Source of the DNA: Polytrichum commune
Taxonomy: Eukaryota; Streptophyta; Polytrichopsida; Polytrichales; Polytrichaceae
Direction: 5' to 3'
Length of the DNA stretch: 60,000 bases
NCBI GenBank assembly: GCA_950295325.1
Contig: OX485804.1
Location: 65,884,033 to 65,944,032, forward strand
A program made the position numbers and the translations under genes. This document shows, piece after piece, positions 34,101 through 46,086 of the stretch. The notes beneath the pieces were generated by a model that saw only the letters and a program-made list of their open reading frames with translations, did not search any database and was not told where the DNA came from. Position 1 is the first letter of the stretch; every line of letters starts with the position of its first letter.

Positions 34101-37100
34101 GACACGAGGGACGAGGTACATGTATGTGCCCATACATAAAAGGGCCTGCAAGAAAGCTCTTAAGGCAGCACCATAAGGAGAAGGAAAGGGCCTTTCTGTA
34201 TTAGGACTCCAGAGCTGCACAAACATTTTAAACGTCAACATCAGTAACTCCACAGTCTGACAGGAAGCTACAATCCTGCAACCCAACATTATAAAGTGCA
34301 GTCAATGTCTCCAGACCTTAACCAACTATGATACAGATTCCAGGGAAATAAACACAAATATTTTTGACAGACAAATATCAGGTAATACTTCCAAAGCAGA
34401 TAACTGAACTAAACAACTTGATGGGTAAAACAATAAATCTTGAAAACAACGGAGGTTGTCATATACTAGGTTGCAAAGATCAAACAAACTCTAAAACAGG
34501 CTCTCACTCGGGATATCAGGGGAGCCAGAGGTAGAGGCAAGACTAAATGTGAGGCACATCAAATGAGGAAGATGATAAATACCCCTTTGTCTTCAGTCCA
34601 ATCAATGTAGTCTTTGATCTCATATACTGGCCCTGCCAAATGGGTACCACAATTGAGGCAGTAGCCAAGATACTGTGTGAGAGTAGGAAGGCCTTTGAGC
34701 CGGTTCTTCTTCTGTGATTCACGTAACCCCTCTTCCTTCACAATCAACCCATCTTGATAGCTCATAGCTGCTGATATCACCTTCAGCGTTAGGACCATCA
34801 GTGCACCTATCACATTTCCAGTTTCAAAGTGCATACCGCTTCAATATCTTAGTCCATGCAAAAGAACACCTTTGCAAGTTTTACAACCAACCACCCTTAT
34901 AAAGCACAGCTGGTTGTGTAAAGCATTGATGACATTGTGAATGTGTGTCAAAAGAATTTCAATTATTATCTGACAATTCACAGCCATGATAAACTGCCAC
35001 CACTGCCTCACAACTTCCAATACTCATTATGCAAGTTTTTCTCTCATTCAAGAAGGCCTCATTAAACTAAATTGTAATTTTATCAAACCTTAGAATTCAA
35101 TAGCAGAAATAGCATAAATCTGATCAAATCCAAAAAATGCAAACCAAAATATTTGCATGTATAAACTTGACAGTCCTGATCTGGCACCGATAGAACACTA
35201 ATGTCAATACAGCATAAAGAACTCAATATACATGCCCAACAACTAGATACAAAGATGCAAAGTGCAGCTGTCCAAGTTCTGAAACATTGATAATGCAATC
35301 ATGCAATGAGACTTGGATCACAAAGTAGTAGGACCTCGCCTCCATAATGTGTGGACAGGACAAGCTGTCACCACTACATTGATTTCCAACAACAGGCAAA
35401 TAGTAAAACGTACTGAAGATGCTCTGATCTGAGAACATTTTATAATATAGAAGTTTCTTTCTGAATCATTTCCAAAAACAACAGCATAACTCAGCCATTT
35501 TTTATAAGGCCTCCCAGTACTTTCCATCATGACACATGACAATGATGCGAACTTCAGAGTCCTGGCTGAATAATATCTTTCCAGACTGAACCCACCTGGT
35601 GGACTCATGTTTGAGGCAGAGCTAATAGGTTGCCTCCCCTGGAGTAACCGTAGAACTACAGGGTGCCCATTCAAGGCCCTGGCAACCATAAGCAACTTGT
35701 TCATCACATGCATTGACGCAATTAACATTCTTAGTGATATTCGCGTCACTGTTCTTTGCAAACTTTGAAACCTTATGTAAGGGTCAGCAGCTTCTAAACA
35801 TTCGGTAGATGTGGACACTGTTTACTTTGAAGACTGGACAAGGTGAAAAGGAAGAGGTGGGAATGATGACATGAGACCACCAGAACAAGGACTTTACCGG
35901 TTGTGTCGATGCCTCCATTCTTCCAGGCATCGCCACTCATCATCAACACATGGCTGCAGATCCAACATCTTGCTTAGTTGATGAAAATCAGAATTTTCTT
36001 GTGTCTGCTTGATAGCTTAGCATCTAGAAGCACATTGTTAGTCCCAGATAGACGAGCTAGAGTGCTGTTCACACCACCCCTGAACTGTACCTCCTTTAAG
36101 TGTACCAGTAAAGTACGTGTGGCATGGTGGTGTCCCCTCAAAGAACTCACAATAGATATGTACAGTTTAATACACGGTAAAGACATGAAAGGATAGGAAA
36201 GGAAGCAGACTCCTTGATGAAAAATAAAACTTTAACTTTGAGATTTTGAACATCTCTAAATAAGTGCAAAGTAGTTGTGAATCACTCTTTGAACATTAAA
36301 GATACAGAATGGATCCACTCAGACTAGTAGATCTGTGACATTCAAAATGCCAGCATCTCTGCATAATTTAGTGACGAGGGTGTGATTTTATCAGCTCATG
36401 AATGTGCTACGTTATCAGAATGTTTGTAGGATTTTGAAACTACAAAGAGGAGGACTGTAACACATGATACGATGATTTACACATTTAGGCAAGCCAAGTT
36501 AGAAAAGCCCAAGGGATACCAGTCTCTCGTCTCCAGAAACACAGCCTTCAACTATCACAGAGTGCAATATTGCAGACCACTCGCAAATGACTTGATATTA
36601 TGATTGCTATTTAACACCTTAAATATGATATTCAAAAGTGGGCTACGTCATTATAGAAACAATTAAAAGGAAAGTTAAAATACGACAAAAACAACCCACA
36701 TAGAGTTCTTACCTAGAAGTTAAAGCAATCAACGTCAATCGATTATTGCAAACTTCCAATTTTATAAGAATTGTCCAATCAGAAGCAAGGTCGGGGAGGT
36801 TGGGAGGACAACAGATAGAGTTTCTTCAAATAGCTATTGACCACACTGCCCCGTTCATCTCGAAATGCACATTTCTCAATTCCCAGATCGGTAACCAATA
36901 CACTTGTTCTAAAGTACAGCACTCTCAGTTCACAGGACATCAGTTGGCATCCTCACAAATCAGGTTCAGCACTTGAGATCCCGATCATTAACAAATGACT
37001 TGAGAATATAGTTTCCATTTTAGCACCTTAGACACGGTATACAAAAGTGAGCTATGTCAATATGGAAACAATCAAGATGAAAGTTAGAATACGACCAAAA

Positions 37101-37800
37101 ACAACATACATGGAATTCTTATCTAGCAGATTTTGGAGCAATCAACGTAACTTGATTATTGAAATCTTCCAATTTTATGCGAGCAGCAGATATAATTTAA
37201 TCAAATGGCTATTGACGACACAGCACATTTCTCAATTCCCAGATCGGTAACCAATATACTTGTTATTCTAAAGTACAGTGCTCCCGTTCACAACACATCT
37301 ATCTAATTGGCAGGTTCTGCACTTGACCTCTCCCTAAACCAAGAACTTAGATATAGTATGATAGGGGGGATAAGAAGTTGACGAAAGGATGAGTTCAGCT
37401 CAATTGTGCACACCAAAAGGGGAACCAGCTATGCAGTCGACAGAAAATGAGCATGGAGATGAGTTCAAAACCGGGGTGAATGTCGGCCACAGATGACTCA
37501 CCACGTGAGCAGGAATCCGAAGGCAATTACGAACGTGATGAGGCCGCAATGCTGGCGAGCCAGCATCATACTCCCATAGCTCACCACAATCGGCAAGATG
37601 AAGAACAAATTAGCTGCGGGCCCGAACGAATAGTACGACAGCAACGCACCCGTCGCGGCCGCATAGAAATTCCTTGGCGAGCCCGCGGGCACGAACCTGG
37701 CCGCAAAGCTGCACGGAATGGACGCCACAAAACACAAGAGAAATCTCGTCACTGGCACCGACACACCCAACACCGACGCCACAGCCTCCAAACTCGCCAT
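31158..37800 (-). CDS. LPCAT: MBOAT lysophospholipid acyltransferase (LPCAT/LPLAT type)
   Basis: A multi-pass ER enzyme that re-acylates lysophosphatidylcholine and other lysophospholipids with acyl-CoA in the Lands cycle. It has eight exons on the minus strand: 37502-37800, 35898-35953, 34583-34806, 33797-34214, 33467-33552, 32922-32985, 31905-32023 and 31158-31301. They join to 469 residues, close to the 462 of Arabidopsis LPLAT1. Collinear family motifs are SGDAW (exon 2), EEGLRESQKKNRL and WTEDKG (exon 3), PSPYGAALRA, KYYFIWSISE and SGLGFSGW (exon 4), NISVSTWLRHYVYERL (exons 4-5) and the MBOAT catalytic VWHGLYTGY with His361 at the exon 5/6 junction. The C-terminus is Lys-rich (KTKTKKAE), resembling ER-retrieval tails. 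All splice sites are GT-AG and all phases join cleanly. Its first intron and its upstream region contain tandem duplications. Confidence 0.94.
36585..37330. repeat. Tandem duplication of about 400 bp in LPLAT intron 1
   Basis: Copy 1 at about 36585-36980 and copy 2 at about 36991-37330, same orientation. Shared blocks in order: aaatgacttga, cacctta, caaaagtg.gctac, gaaacaat, aaagtta.aatacgac, gcaatcaacgt, tcttccaattttat, acatttctcaattcccagat, cggtaaccaata and aggttc.gcacttga. Copy 2 is shorter by deletions. Confidence 0.88.
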
Positions 37801-37817
37801 GGCTACCTAGGGTTTCC

Positions 37818-38140
37818 GACACCACTCTACTCTCAAAACGCCCTCGCAATTCCTCGCTCCGTTTTGCCACCACAGCACCCTTAGAAGATTCTCCTGATGT
37901 TGCGTTTCGCGTCCGCGATTGTACAGCGCACACGGCCTTCTCCTCACCACCTTGCTAGTGAAAAGAAGCAGGTGAATGCGACCACTCTACTGCCTGTCGG
38001 AGCACCTTCGCAAATTTCTCGCTCCCTTTTGCCACCACAGCACCTTAGAAGATTCTTTCAACGCTGCGTCTCGCGTCCGCAAGTTGCACAGGGAACAGGG
38101 CCTTTTCTTTCACCAGCTTGCTCATAATCATCGAAAGCAG
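37818..38140. repeat. Tandemly duplicated promoter/5' region of LPLAT
   Basis: Copy 1 about 37818-37976 and copy 2 about 37979-38140 share ccactctact, tcgctcc.ttttgccaccac, agcacc.ttagaagattct, gcgt.tcgcgtccg and gaa.gcaggtga. It lies just upstream of the LPLAT start codon (minus strand), so it probably covers its promoter or leader. Confidence 0.8.
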
Positions 38141-39044
38141 GTGATCACGAAGCTGAAGGTGCCGCGTTTCTTCGCCATCGCCGAGCTGTTGCCAAGCTTT
38201 TAAGCTGCCGCTGCCGCCTCCAAGGCTGGCCTGGCTTCCCCTGTTTCGCCTGTTTCGCTTCATTTCCTGTGCATTGGGTTGAGGGAGCGGGAAGGATGAC
38301 GGGTTGTGACGGGCTATGACGGGCGGGCCCTTTCCCTTCAATCCTGCCCTACCCTGCCCTATCCTACCTTCTAAGTTACCCTAAGCTTTTAGGTGGCTTT
38401 ACTCGCACTTTATCCTTTACAGGGGAAGTCCCTCTGACAGTTCCCATAAGATCTCTCTACGGTGGACCGTTGTTGATGAATTTTAGTTGTCTCAAGATTG
38501 AACGATCCCCACTGCTACATTAACGGGCAGTTTAGACTACGGTAAAGAACTGCACCGGTCAAGAGGACTTTTAGGGGAATGGAGTGATATGATTGGCTAT
38601 GAAATGGGTTCTTCACCAACTAGGCTTTAACACTACAGCCGAGACTGTTTCAGTGGAAAACTTTGAGCATGGATGTCAACATAACATTTTTTGCCAGGGG
38701 AGGTCTCCAAAGGTCAAGTTTCTTGGGTAATCTCAAACCTTTGGATAAGAAATTTGATCTTCAGAAAACTCCGACTTGAGGCTTTTGTTTTTTCACCTTG
38801 CTTGCCATACCAACTGTTGTCGCAAATAGCCTTGTCTTGGGCAAAAATTCTTGACCAACAACTACACTTCTTCACTTGTAGTCTACACCGGCCCTTAGCC
38901 ACCCTTGATTGTAATGGGACTCCCCTCTAAAATAATGTTACCCAGTTTAGCACCCCTTTGTGTTAGTGTTTGGTGAACATGCTCTTAACTTTTTGTCTTG
39001 CTTATAGATGTAAGGTATGCATGTGTTGTGTGGTTACTTTTGTT
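38141..39044. other. Intergenic DNA upstream of LPLAT
   Basis: A short GC-richer stretch near the promoter gives way to ordinary AT-rich DNA. Short repeats such as ccctgccctaccctgccctatcc occur near 38345. I recognise no gene. Confidence 0.45.
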
Positions 39045-39410
39045 GATCAAACACCTATATTTGATTGGTGTGTGGTTAGGTGATGATCAAAGAACAAACA
39101 ATATGAAGACACGTGTTTAAACATAAATTGACCTACTTCTTCAAATTTGGTTAACTATCTTACTCCACACTCAACAGTGAAAAAAATTGGGATTACTTAT
39201 GTATTCAATTAAGGAATCCATCGACAAACATGCACTTCCAAAAAATATAAGTAAATCACAAGAGCTTCAATTTTCAACATAGTCTTTGTTGATGATCCAT
39301 CGTAGATTTGCTAATGAAACACAAAATTTTGAAACGTAAATCAAATCAACAAAAGATGGAGAACAAGAAACTGAATTGAATAACACATGCATACCTTAAG
39401 AACATGGAGA
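39045..39410 (+). repeat. Dispersed repeat shared with 21768-22090
   Basis: It starts at caaacacctatatttgattg, followed by gtgtgtggttaggtgatgat and the ordered blocks listed for 21768-22090. Non-coding. Confidence 0.65.
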
Positions 39411-39726
39411 AAGGGAATTGTCCCATATGAGATTGTGTCTCTCATCCATCCAACATAAGAAAACTTGACCCCCTATAGGTTTGTGGACAAATCATCTCAA
39501 ATGATGTGGACTAGACTAATTCAGGGTCATTCAAATTAATTTAGACTTCAAATCAACTATTGAAAAATGCCATAATCGAGTGCAAATTATTTTCAATAAA
39601 GCTAGTATGTTGGATGAATGAGAGGTATGCTCGTATGCAAAAATTCCCTCTCTCTCCATAGAACATGGCTTGGTATCTACAAATTCTCACCAAGCCTTAT
39701 GAGAACATGGTTTGCAATTTGAGCAT

Positions 39727-40695
39727 CTTAGGCCCGGGGAGTGGACTCCTCATTAGAAACCTAAATGATGTGTGTGAATGACCATGAAATATAACCCCCT
39801 ATATATGAGAAATTTATAGGGAGGAAAAAAAAACAATTGTATATGTACTAAAGGTAAGCTAGAAAATGGACTCATGTATTTATAACACAATATTTGTGAA
39901 AATTTCACATGGCATGCAAAAATGTCACAAATGCCATTTTCTCAAATACAAGGAAGGCCAGCTTGAATTGGTCTTTGAAAACAACTTTTGCCAACTACAT
40001 TCGGATGTATTTACAAAATGCTAGTAGCATGTGCAAGTGATAACGAGGGAAGAAGCCTTTTTATATCATGAATGTTATGTTCTTCATTGTTACTTCAAAC
40101 ACTCTTGATAGCAATCAAAACATAACAATCATGATATAAAAGGACTTATCCCTACTCTATGAACTTGTACCATAGGTGCCCATACAAATTAGTTTTAAAA
40201 TACAATTTTTTTCAAAGTTTAAGTGGACTTTGCAAGAATAGAAATTGAGTTGGCCTTGAAAAAAAATATGCCACATGCGAATGTGCCATTTTCACAAATA
40301 CTATGTTTTATACTAAGCTTTTCAACTCAATGTGATAAATGTCTCCACCAAATACACAAAAGGCCTTTATTACATATTCAATCCACTTTCACTTTCTAAT
40401 GACAAAATCAATGACCAATTTTTCATCCATAGGATATAACTCATTATTATCTAACCTTAAAGCACACATCATTTGGATTAAAAACCATGAATTAGATGAA
40501 ATTATCACATATATTGTTAATTTTTTGATGATCTTAGGGCCTCCTTTTGTGCATACACATTTACCTCAAAAATTCTAATAGCCTTTCTAAATGCACACAC
40601 GAAAGAAAAACAATACCTCTCCCTCTTGTATACTACTATACACTGGCAGTCCAAATAATACTCCTTCTTGCACTCACATTAGTTCGTATGTGGTA
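39727..40695 (+). repeat. Segmental duplication, copy 1 (partner 42482-43200)
   Basis: It begins ggcccggggagtggactcct and ends cactcacattagttcgta. The same order of blocks occurs at 42482-43200: aaatgatgtg, gaaat.taa, ctatatatgagaa, ggactc.tgtatttata, ccactttcactttc.aatga, atccata, cttttgt..at.ca.ttac and cctttctaaatgcacaca. This copy has about 470 bp extra (39830-40300). No coding sequence is recognised. Confidence 0.75.
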
Positions 40696-41510
40696 TGAAG
40701 AGTCCACCCCACATGATCTTAGGTCTCCTTACATAAAAGAACATGGCTTCGAATCATAGGTCTAAGGGGCTCCATGCACACCTTATATTATACACAACAT
40801 CTATGAATTTTCACCAACTTGTCTTAGGATTGTTCTTTTAATTTTGGGGGTTTGAAATTTTATATGGTGCACTATCTTATTTCAAAATTCAAATAAAATA
40901 CTAGTCATTTGGTGATGTCACATGGAGGTCACTCCATTGTCAAGTTGAACACCATGTGCAAACAAAGTTCGCTACCCCTATATTACATGCCATAGATCAT
41001 TTAAAATTTTATGATATTTTTTTCTACATATACATACTCATTGATAGTATCTTTTGTTTATTTTTTTGGAATTTTGAGTCATCTTCATTTTTGTAGTAAT
41101 TGTTTTAGTTCAATTTTGCGTCATTCTAGTTAGAAATGATATGTTTTATTTATTTTAAAAAAATCATCACATTTAGTTACCATTTTTTACTATGTAATAA
41201 GTACCATGTATATCTACTCATGAAAAGAAAAAAATTGATAAAAGTTTGACCCATTTTGGTGATGCTTTATGTAAAAAGTAGGATTTTTTACATGTAAAGT
41301 GTTCACACGTGGTTGTTCAACTTTACAATGAACTGACCTCCCTGTGGGTGACGTTGATAATCATGATCATGTATATATATCGAAGGTCATTCATGTTGTG
41401 TATTTGAGCTTGAAGTTTCAGTTATATCAAGGCATTCAACTTATTTAAAAAGTATACTTGATGAAAGGCTTCATTTTACTTTTGACATGGTTAAATAAAA
41501 CTACAATCAT

Positions 41511-41974
41511 GCCCGGGTACGCAACTCCCATATTATACGCAGGGGGCATCGTACTTAAAACGGCTTAGAGGACGGCTTTTGTAAAAATTATATCAAATTA
41601 AAATGATCAAAAAGTTGGGTGAAGACCAAATTAAATAAAATGAGATGAAAAAAAAGTTGGGTTGCATATTTATTAAGCCTCCCATTAAAATTATAATTCA
41701 TTCACAATGTTAAAATTTTATTAAAAAGTCCAAAAAGTTGGGTAGTTTGACCTATGGTACCTGTATTAAATAATCATATAATTAGGTTTTTAATGCATTT
41801 ATATGCTTCAAAATATATTCATTTCCTATATATAATTACATTTTTGGATTCCTTGTTAGAAGGGCTACAAGAGTTTCCTACATTAAAACAATTTGTATCA
41901 CTCAATATTGGACTAAAACGCATTATAAGTGATTATAATCAGGACCATATAATACGGGAGTTGCGTACCCGGGC
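41511..41974. mobile_element. Short TIR transposon with 6-bp target duplications
   Basis: This 464-bp element has near-perfect inverted ends of about 27 bp: gcccgggtacgcaactccc then tattata, against the complement at 41948-41974, with one difference. It is flanked by AATCAT at 41505-41510 and 41975-41980. The interior is AT-rich and contains three copies of aaaagttggg (near 41609, 41653 and 41731). It has no coding capacity. The target length does not fit hAT (8), Mutator (9), Harbinger (3) or mariner (TA), so the superfamily is unassigned. An alternative reading is TGCCCGGG ends with a 4-bp ATCA target. Confidence 0.85.
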
Positions 41975-41980
41975 AATCAT

Positions 41981-42481
41981 GTAGCTCAACTTCAAAATTT
42001 TGTGCATGGAGAGGCCCATATAAGTTATTTTGGACACTTAAGATATATAATTAATACCTTTATGTTCATTGTTTCAAACTTTATTTTTTAAAACAAAAAT
42101 ACTCAAATGCTCCAAGTTTCAGATTGCAAATTCAAGCACTTGAGCTTATACTTTATCTTATATAAATTCTATCATGTATACTTATTAATTGTATGTTTAA
42201 AAAACAAGTTAATAAAATAATATTCACTTTTTGATTAATAATTGCATTGATACAATAGAGTATGATACCAAAAAAAAAATTAATCGCTTCTAGTCTGGTT
42301 TCATAATCTTGGTTTTGATAATACATGATGTTTAGTTCTTGGGAAGAAATCAATCATATGACATCAATTAATAAATATAATGTCGCCAATTTATTTATTT
42401 GGTCGTTTTCTTTTCTATTCACCGTGGGATTCTCATGTTTTGGAATCAATTATGTCCATTTTAATTGCCAATGTCATCAAC
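41981..42481. other. AT-rich gene-free spacer between the duplicated segments
   Basis: I see no gene or bounded element here, nor in the AT-rich spacer 40696-41504 before the TIR transposon. Confidence 0.5.
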
Positions 42482-43200
42482 ATGCCCGGGGTGGACTCTT
42501 CATTGGAAAACTAAATGATGTGCATCAATCATTATGAAATAAAACTTTCTATATAGATATGAGAAGTTTATATAGAAGTTTATATATATACATATATAAA
42601 TAGTATGATAAAATATGGACTCGTGTATTTATACTAAGGTTTCCCATTTAATATGGTGAATGCCTCCACTGCCAAAAAATAAAAATAAAATCATGAACTA
42701 AATAAGCCTTTCTAAGCTTATGAAATCCATTTTCACTTTCCAATGAGAAAGTCAATGAAGGTTCATTCATCCATAGCATGTAACTCAACGATTGCATCAA
42801 ACAAACAAAGACAACAACACAATAACATCCACAATCCAAAGAGCAAAACTCAAGGGAGCCCATGAGCGCTCCAAAAGTCTAGAATTTGTAAACTTTAAAA
42901 AAAAAAAAATGCAAATGCAAATGCAAATCCCTAACATTAATGGACATGTAGTCATTGAGGATTATTACCATATGACAACAATGAATGAAAACGTGATTTG
43001 GATGAAACTAACATATCTACTGTCAACTTCTTCTCTAAACTTTAGGGCCCCCTTTTGTACATTTAACTTTACCCCATAATTCTTAATAACCTTTCTAAAT
43101 GCACACAATGAAGACAAATAATACCTTTCCCTTATGTATTCTATGTACGTCAATGCCTCAAATAACACCCCTTCCCACACTCACATTAGTTCGTACATTG
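42482..43200 (+). repeat. Segmental duplication, copy 2
   Basis: Collinear with 39727-40695 (see there), starting tgcccggggtggactcttca and ending cactcacattagttcgta. A poly-C run of 13 follows at 43210-43222. The two copies lie about 2.7 kb apart in direct orientation, but I see no LTR-type tg...ca ends or coding domain between them. Confidence 0.75.
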
Positions 43201-43222
43201 TGTGAATAGCCCCCCCCCCCCC

Positions 43223-44924
43223 TCACGGGTCAACATGCATGGAATCCAAAGAGGTTACTGTATGGTGTAATGAGTGGTTGTATAATAGCCAAAAATCACA
43301 TATACATATATTGGTCATACCAAGTGAGAAAATAGTTTTGCAAAATCCATGATAGTCTTTATTTAGTATATACATGTATCACCTATACCTACAATACCAA
43401 CAACCCCCAAACTCATGACATCCTCAGCAATCATACATAATTGGTGTATTATTTCATCCCTACAACATGTTGTTTTATGCAAACTAGCCTATGTTTTGGG
43501 AGCACACAATGTGTTGACAAGTGCAAGTGCTCCTACCTTGTGTACCTTGCTAGAGTATTTAATTTTGAATGAATATGGTTAGAGTGTGTTCAGTAGGTAG
43601 TCATAGGGAGGAAGACTTGATGTTGCAACCAATAATGGGCATGTGAACTACATTGAATGGATCATTCAATGAGTTCCTATATGAAGAATCATCCACAAGG
43701 CCACCCATTTCAATTTTAAAACATATTCACTTTGAATTTTAATATGGTACAAAATGGTTGATGATAATCATGCTGAAAATACCATGCTTATATGTGGAAC
43801 ATGGTTCACCTTTGAAACAATAGCATGTTTTAATATGTGAAATGGCATGATGCAAGGAGCATGGAGTTGGCTCTAGTACAAAGGGTGTGGTACATGAAGG
43901 TGGCACATCAATTGAGGCCATTTGACATGTACATGAACAAGTTGGGCCTCGACAAGGACAACATTGGACATGTTACCATACGATAAGTGTATTAGACTCT
44001 AGGTCCCTATTAAATGGATTGGCCCCGTCAAGATCCGTAGCTGGTAGGTGTCGTTTTACCCCAATATCTTTACCTTCATAGGCTCACATAATGTTGGGGT
44101 GCACCAATACGGTGTGAGTTGCATATAGGTAAGTTAGTAGCAACTCAATAATTAGGTTAGGTAAGTAAGTCAGAAGTTAGGTTGTGAGACTAACATGCAT
44201 TGAGCCAATGTCTTGAGTGGTGTGGTTTCATTCTCCACTGACCCATGCTAGTGTTACCCACTATGGTCCACCCAATCATTGCATACATCACCATGTTAAT
44301 TGGTCATCTTAAAATGCTTTGCGTACTTAGGGGCTTTGTGAGCTTAGTAGGGGAAGAACAATAACCCATCAAATTGCCCTAGTAAGGTTATTGGAAAGAG
44401 TCCACCCTTTGATTGAGGTAGTAATATTCATGTATAATCCATGCTAGTGTTAGCAAGCAAGCGCGTGCGCACACACACACACACACACACATGGAACACT
44501 TCGAAATGCATACATAACCAATACGCAAAGACAACAAAAATCCAGAGGTCATGGGTGAAAAACGTCATACGAACTACATAATGAACGAGAGTCGATGGAT
44601 GTCTCATTTGCTATTGCAACTTGTCATCCACTCTCCTCTTGCATGTTAGGAGATGCAACCAGTTTGCTCATGGATGTAAACTATAAGTTATGGATCAAAT
44701 ATCTTCTATGCGGGTTAAAAAAATGCAAGAGAGTTGCTGGAAATGCCCTTTGCTTGGATGAGTGACCAATGATGTGTGGATATTAAAAATCACATTTGGA
44801 AGTTGCCGGAAGTGCTCTCTACGTAGATGAACCAATCAACTTATGGCACAAAAAAGGGGAAGGGAAAAAATGAGTTATTTGATGAGCCCATGAAAATGAT
44901 TAGGGAAATTTTTGAACATAACTA
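43223..44924. other. Gene-free region with a (CA)n microsatellite
   Basis: A (CA)11 tract lies at 44470-44491. Two neighbouring sentences of DNA near 44727 and 44797 repeat aagttgc.ggaa.tgc.ct and tggatga (a small tandem duplication). No gene recognised. Confidence 0.55.
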
Positions 44925-45268
44925 GTCAAAATCCTAATGTTTAAAGTCCAAATGGCTTAGCATAACATTACTCAATTGATGAGATGTGTTGATGAACCCA
45001 ACAATAGCTTCAAAGATAAAGACTCCGAAGGCTAGAATCCCAATGCTTCATATTGACTTTGAAGTCAGGGTAGCGGAACATGGCTCATCAATTGAGTAAT
45101 GTTATGATGTGTTGTGACCTTTCAATTTTTCTTTATCAAAATGAGGAATAAAGCATATATTCCTCTAAAATAATGGGTAATTGTCCCGAAGTCTTGAACT
45201 TCAACCGGTTCTTTTGTCAAACTCAACTTGTTCATCTATAACTAGCGACCGGTTCTCCCTATTCATTG
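44925..45268 (+). repeat. Dispersed family 6 copy, interrupted
   Basis: The left third (gtcaaaatcctaatg, about 44925) and the right two thirds (from about 45095, tcctctaaaataatgggtaa, cttgaacttcaaccggttc) are separated by about 150 bp of unrelated DNA. That spacer carries two oppositely oriented versions of cattactcaattgatgag (44963 and 45088). Confidence 0.65.
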
Positions 45269-45535
45269 GCCCAAGATTTGTGCATCATCCTAAGCACGTA
45301 CCCAAGCCAAGTACAGATCCCTAAGTTGAGTGCTAATTCCCATCCTTAAGTCGAGTTGAGAGATTGCTTAAAACAACAACCTCATATACTGATTTTCCAA
45401 AATATAACGTTATTATGTAATAAAGGGGAGCCACCACTTTATCTACACCCCCGCAAAAAACTCATTAAAACAAATACTAAAATGGTATTTCTTTGTCATG
45501 GGCCCTCGTCTTTTCCTACCAGACCACCTCTCTTA

Positions 45536-46083
45536 GGGTCAAGTTTCATGTGCCGGTCCCGGTCTGTTTTTTTCAAAATAAATGGGTGGGCCGGTGAAAA
45601 GAGGGTGGTGCCATGTGCCCATCCTTCTCACCCAAGGACCGGTACCCCCCATGGATGGGTGTCCCACATTTTGTGTTGTGCAAGAACGGGTGCCAAAGGA
45701 CCGGCGGTCCTAACGGTCACAAGAAGGACATGTGCCGGTTAGAAAGCTTCGGTGACCGGATCGGCCGGTCACATAGGGTACACCCTTGGATACTAAAGGC
45801 CACTTTGATCTTCTAGTCCCTTCTTTGAGGAGTATTCCTAGGGAACGTGTATTTTATGATGTTTTCAGAATCTAGATGACCTTCATTGCCGGTGACCTTC
45901 ATAAAGTGTCATGTCTTATCACTCACCAAATTTAGTTAGAAAGTAGGAAATCGAAAAAAAACCGGCACCCCACATAGAAGTACCCCTCCATAAGATGGGT
46001 GACATCACCCATTTTTTGGATGATGTCACCCATTTCTCACCCATTTAAAAAACGGACTGGGACCGGCACATGGAACTTGGTCC
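45536..46083 (+). mobile_element. Harbinger/Tourist-like MITE, family 3 copy 2
   Basis: This 548-bp element is flanked by TTA at 45533-45535 and 46084-46086. Inverted ends: gggtcaagtttcatgtgccg and the complementary cggcacatggaacttggtcc. It is collinear with 20372-21070 but shorter. Confidence 0.85.
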
Positions 46084-46086
46084 TTA

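Noticed and set aside
39727-43200. LTR retrotransposon
   Set aside because: The two direct segments lack tg...ca ends, a visible primer-binding site and any gag or pol sequence between them. Kept only as a segmental duplication.
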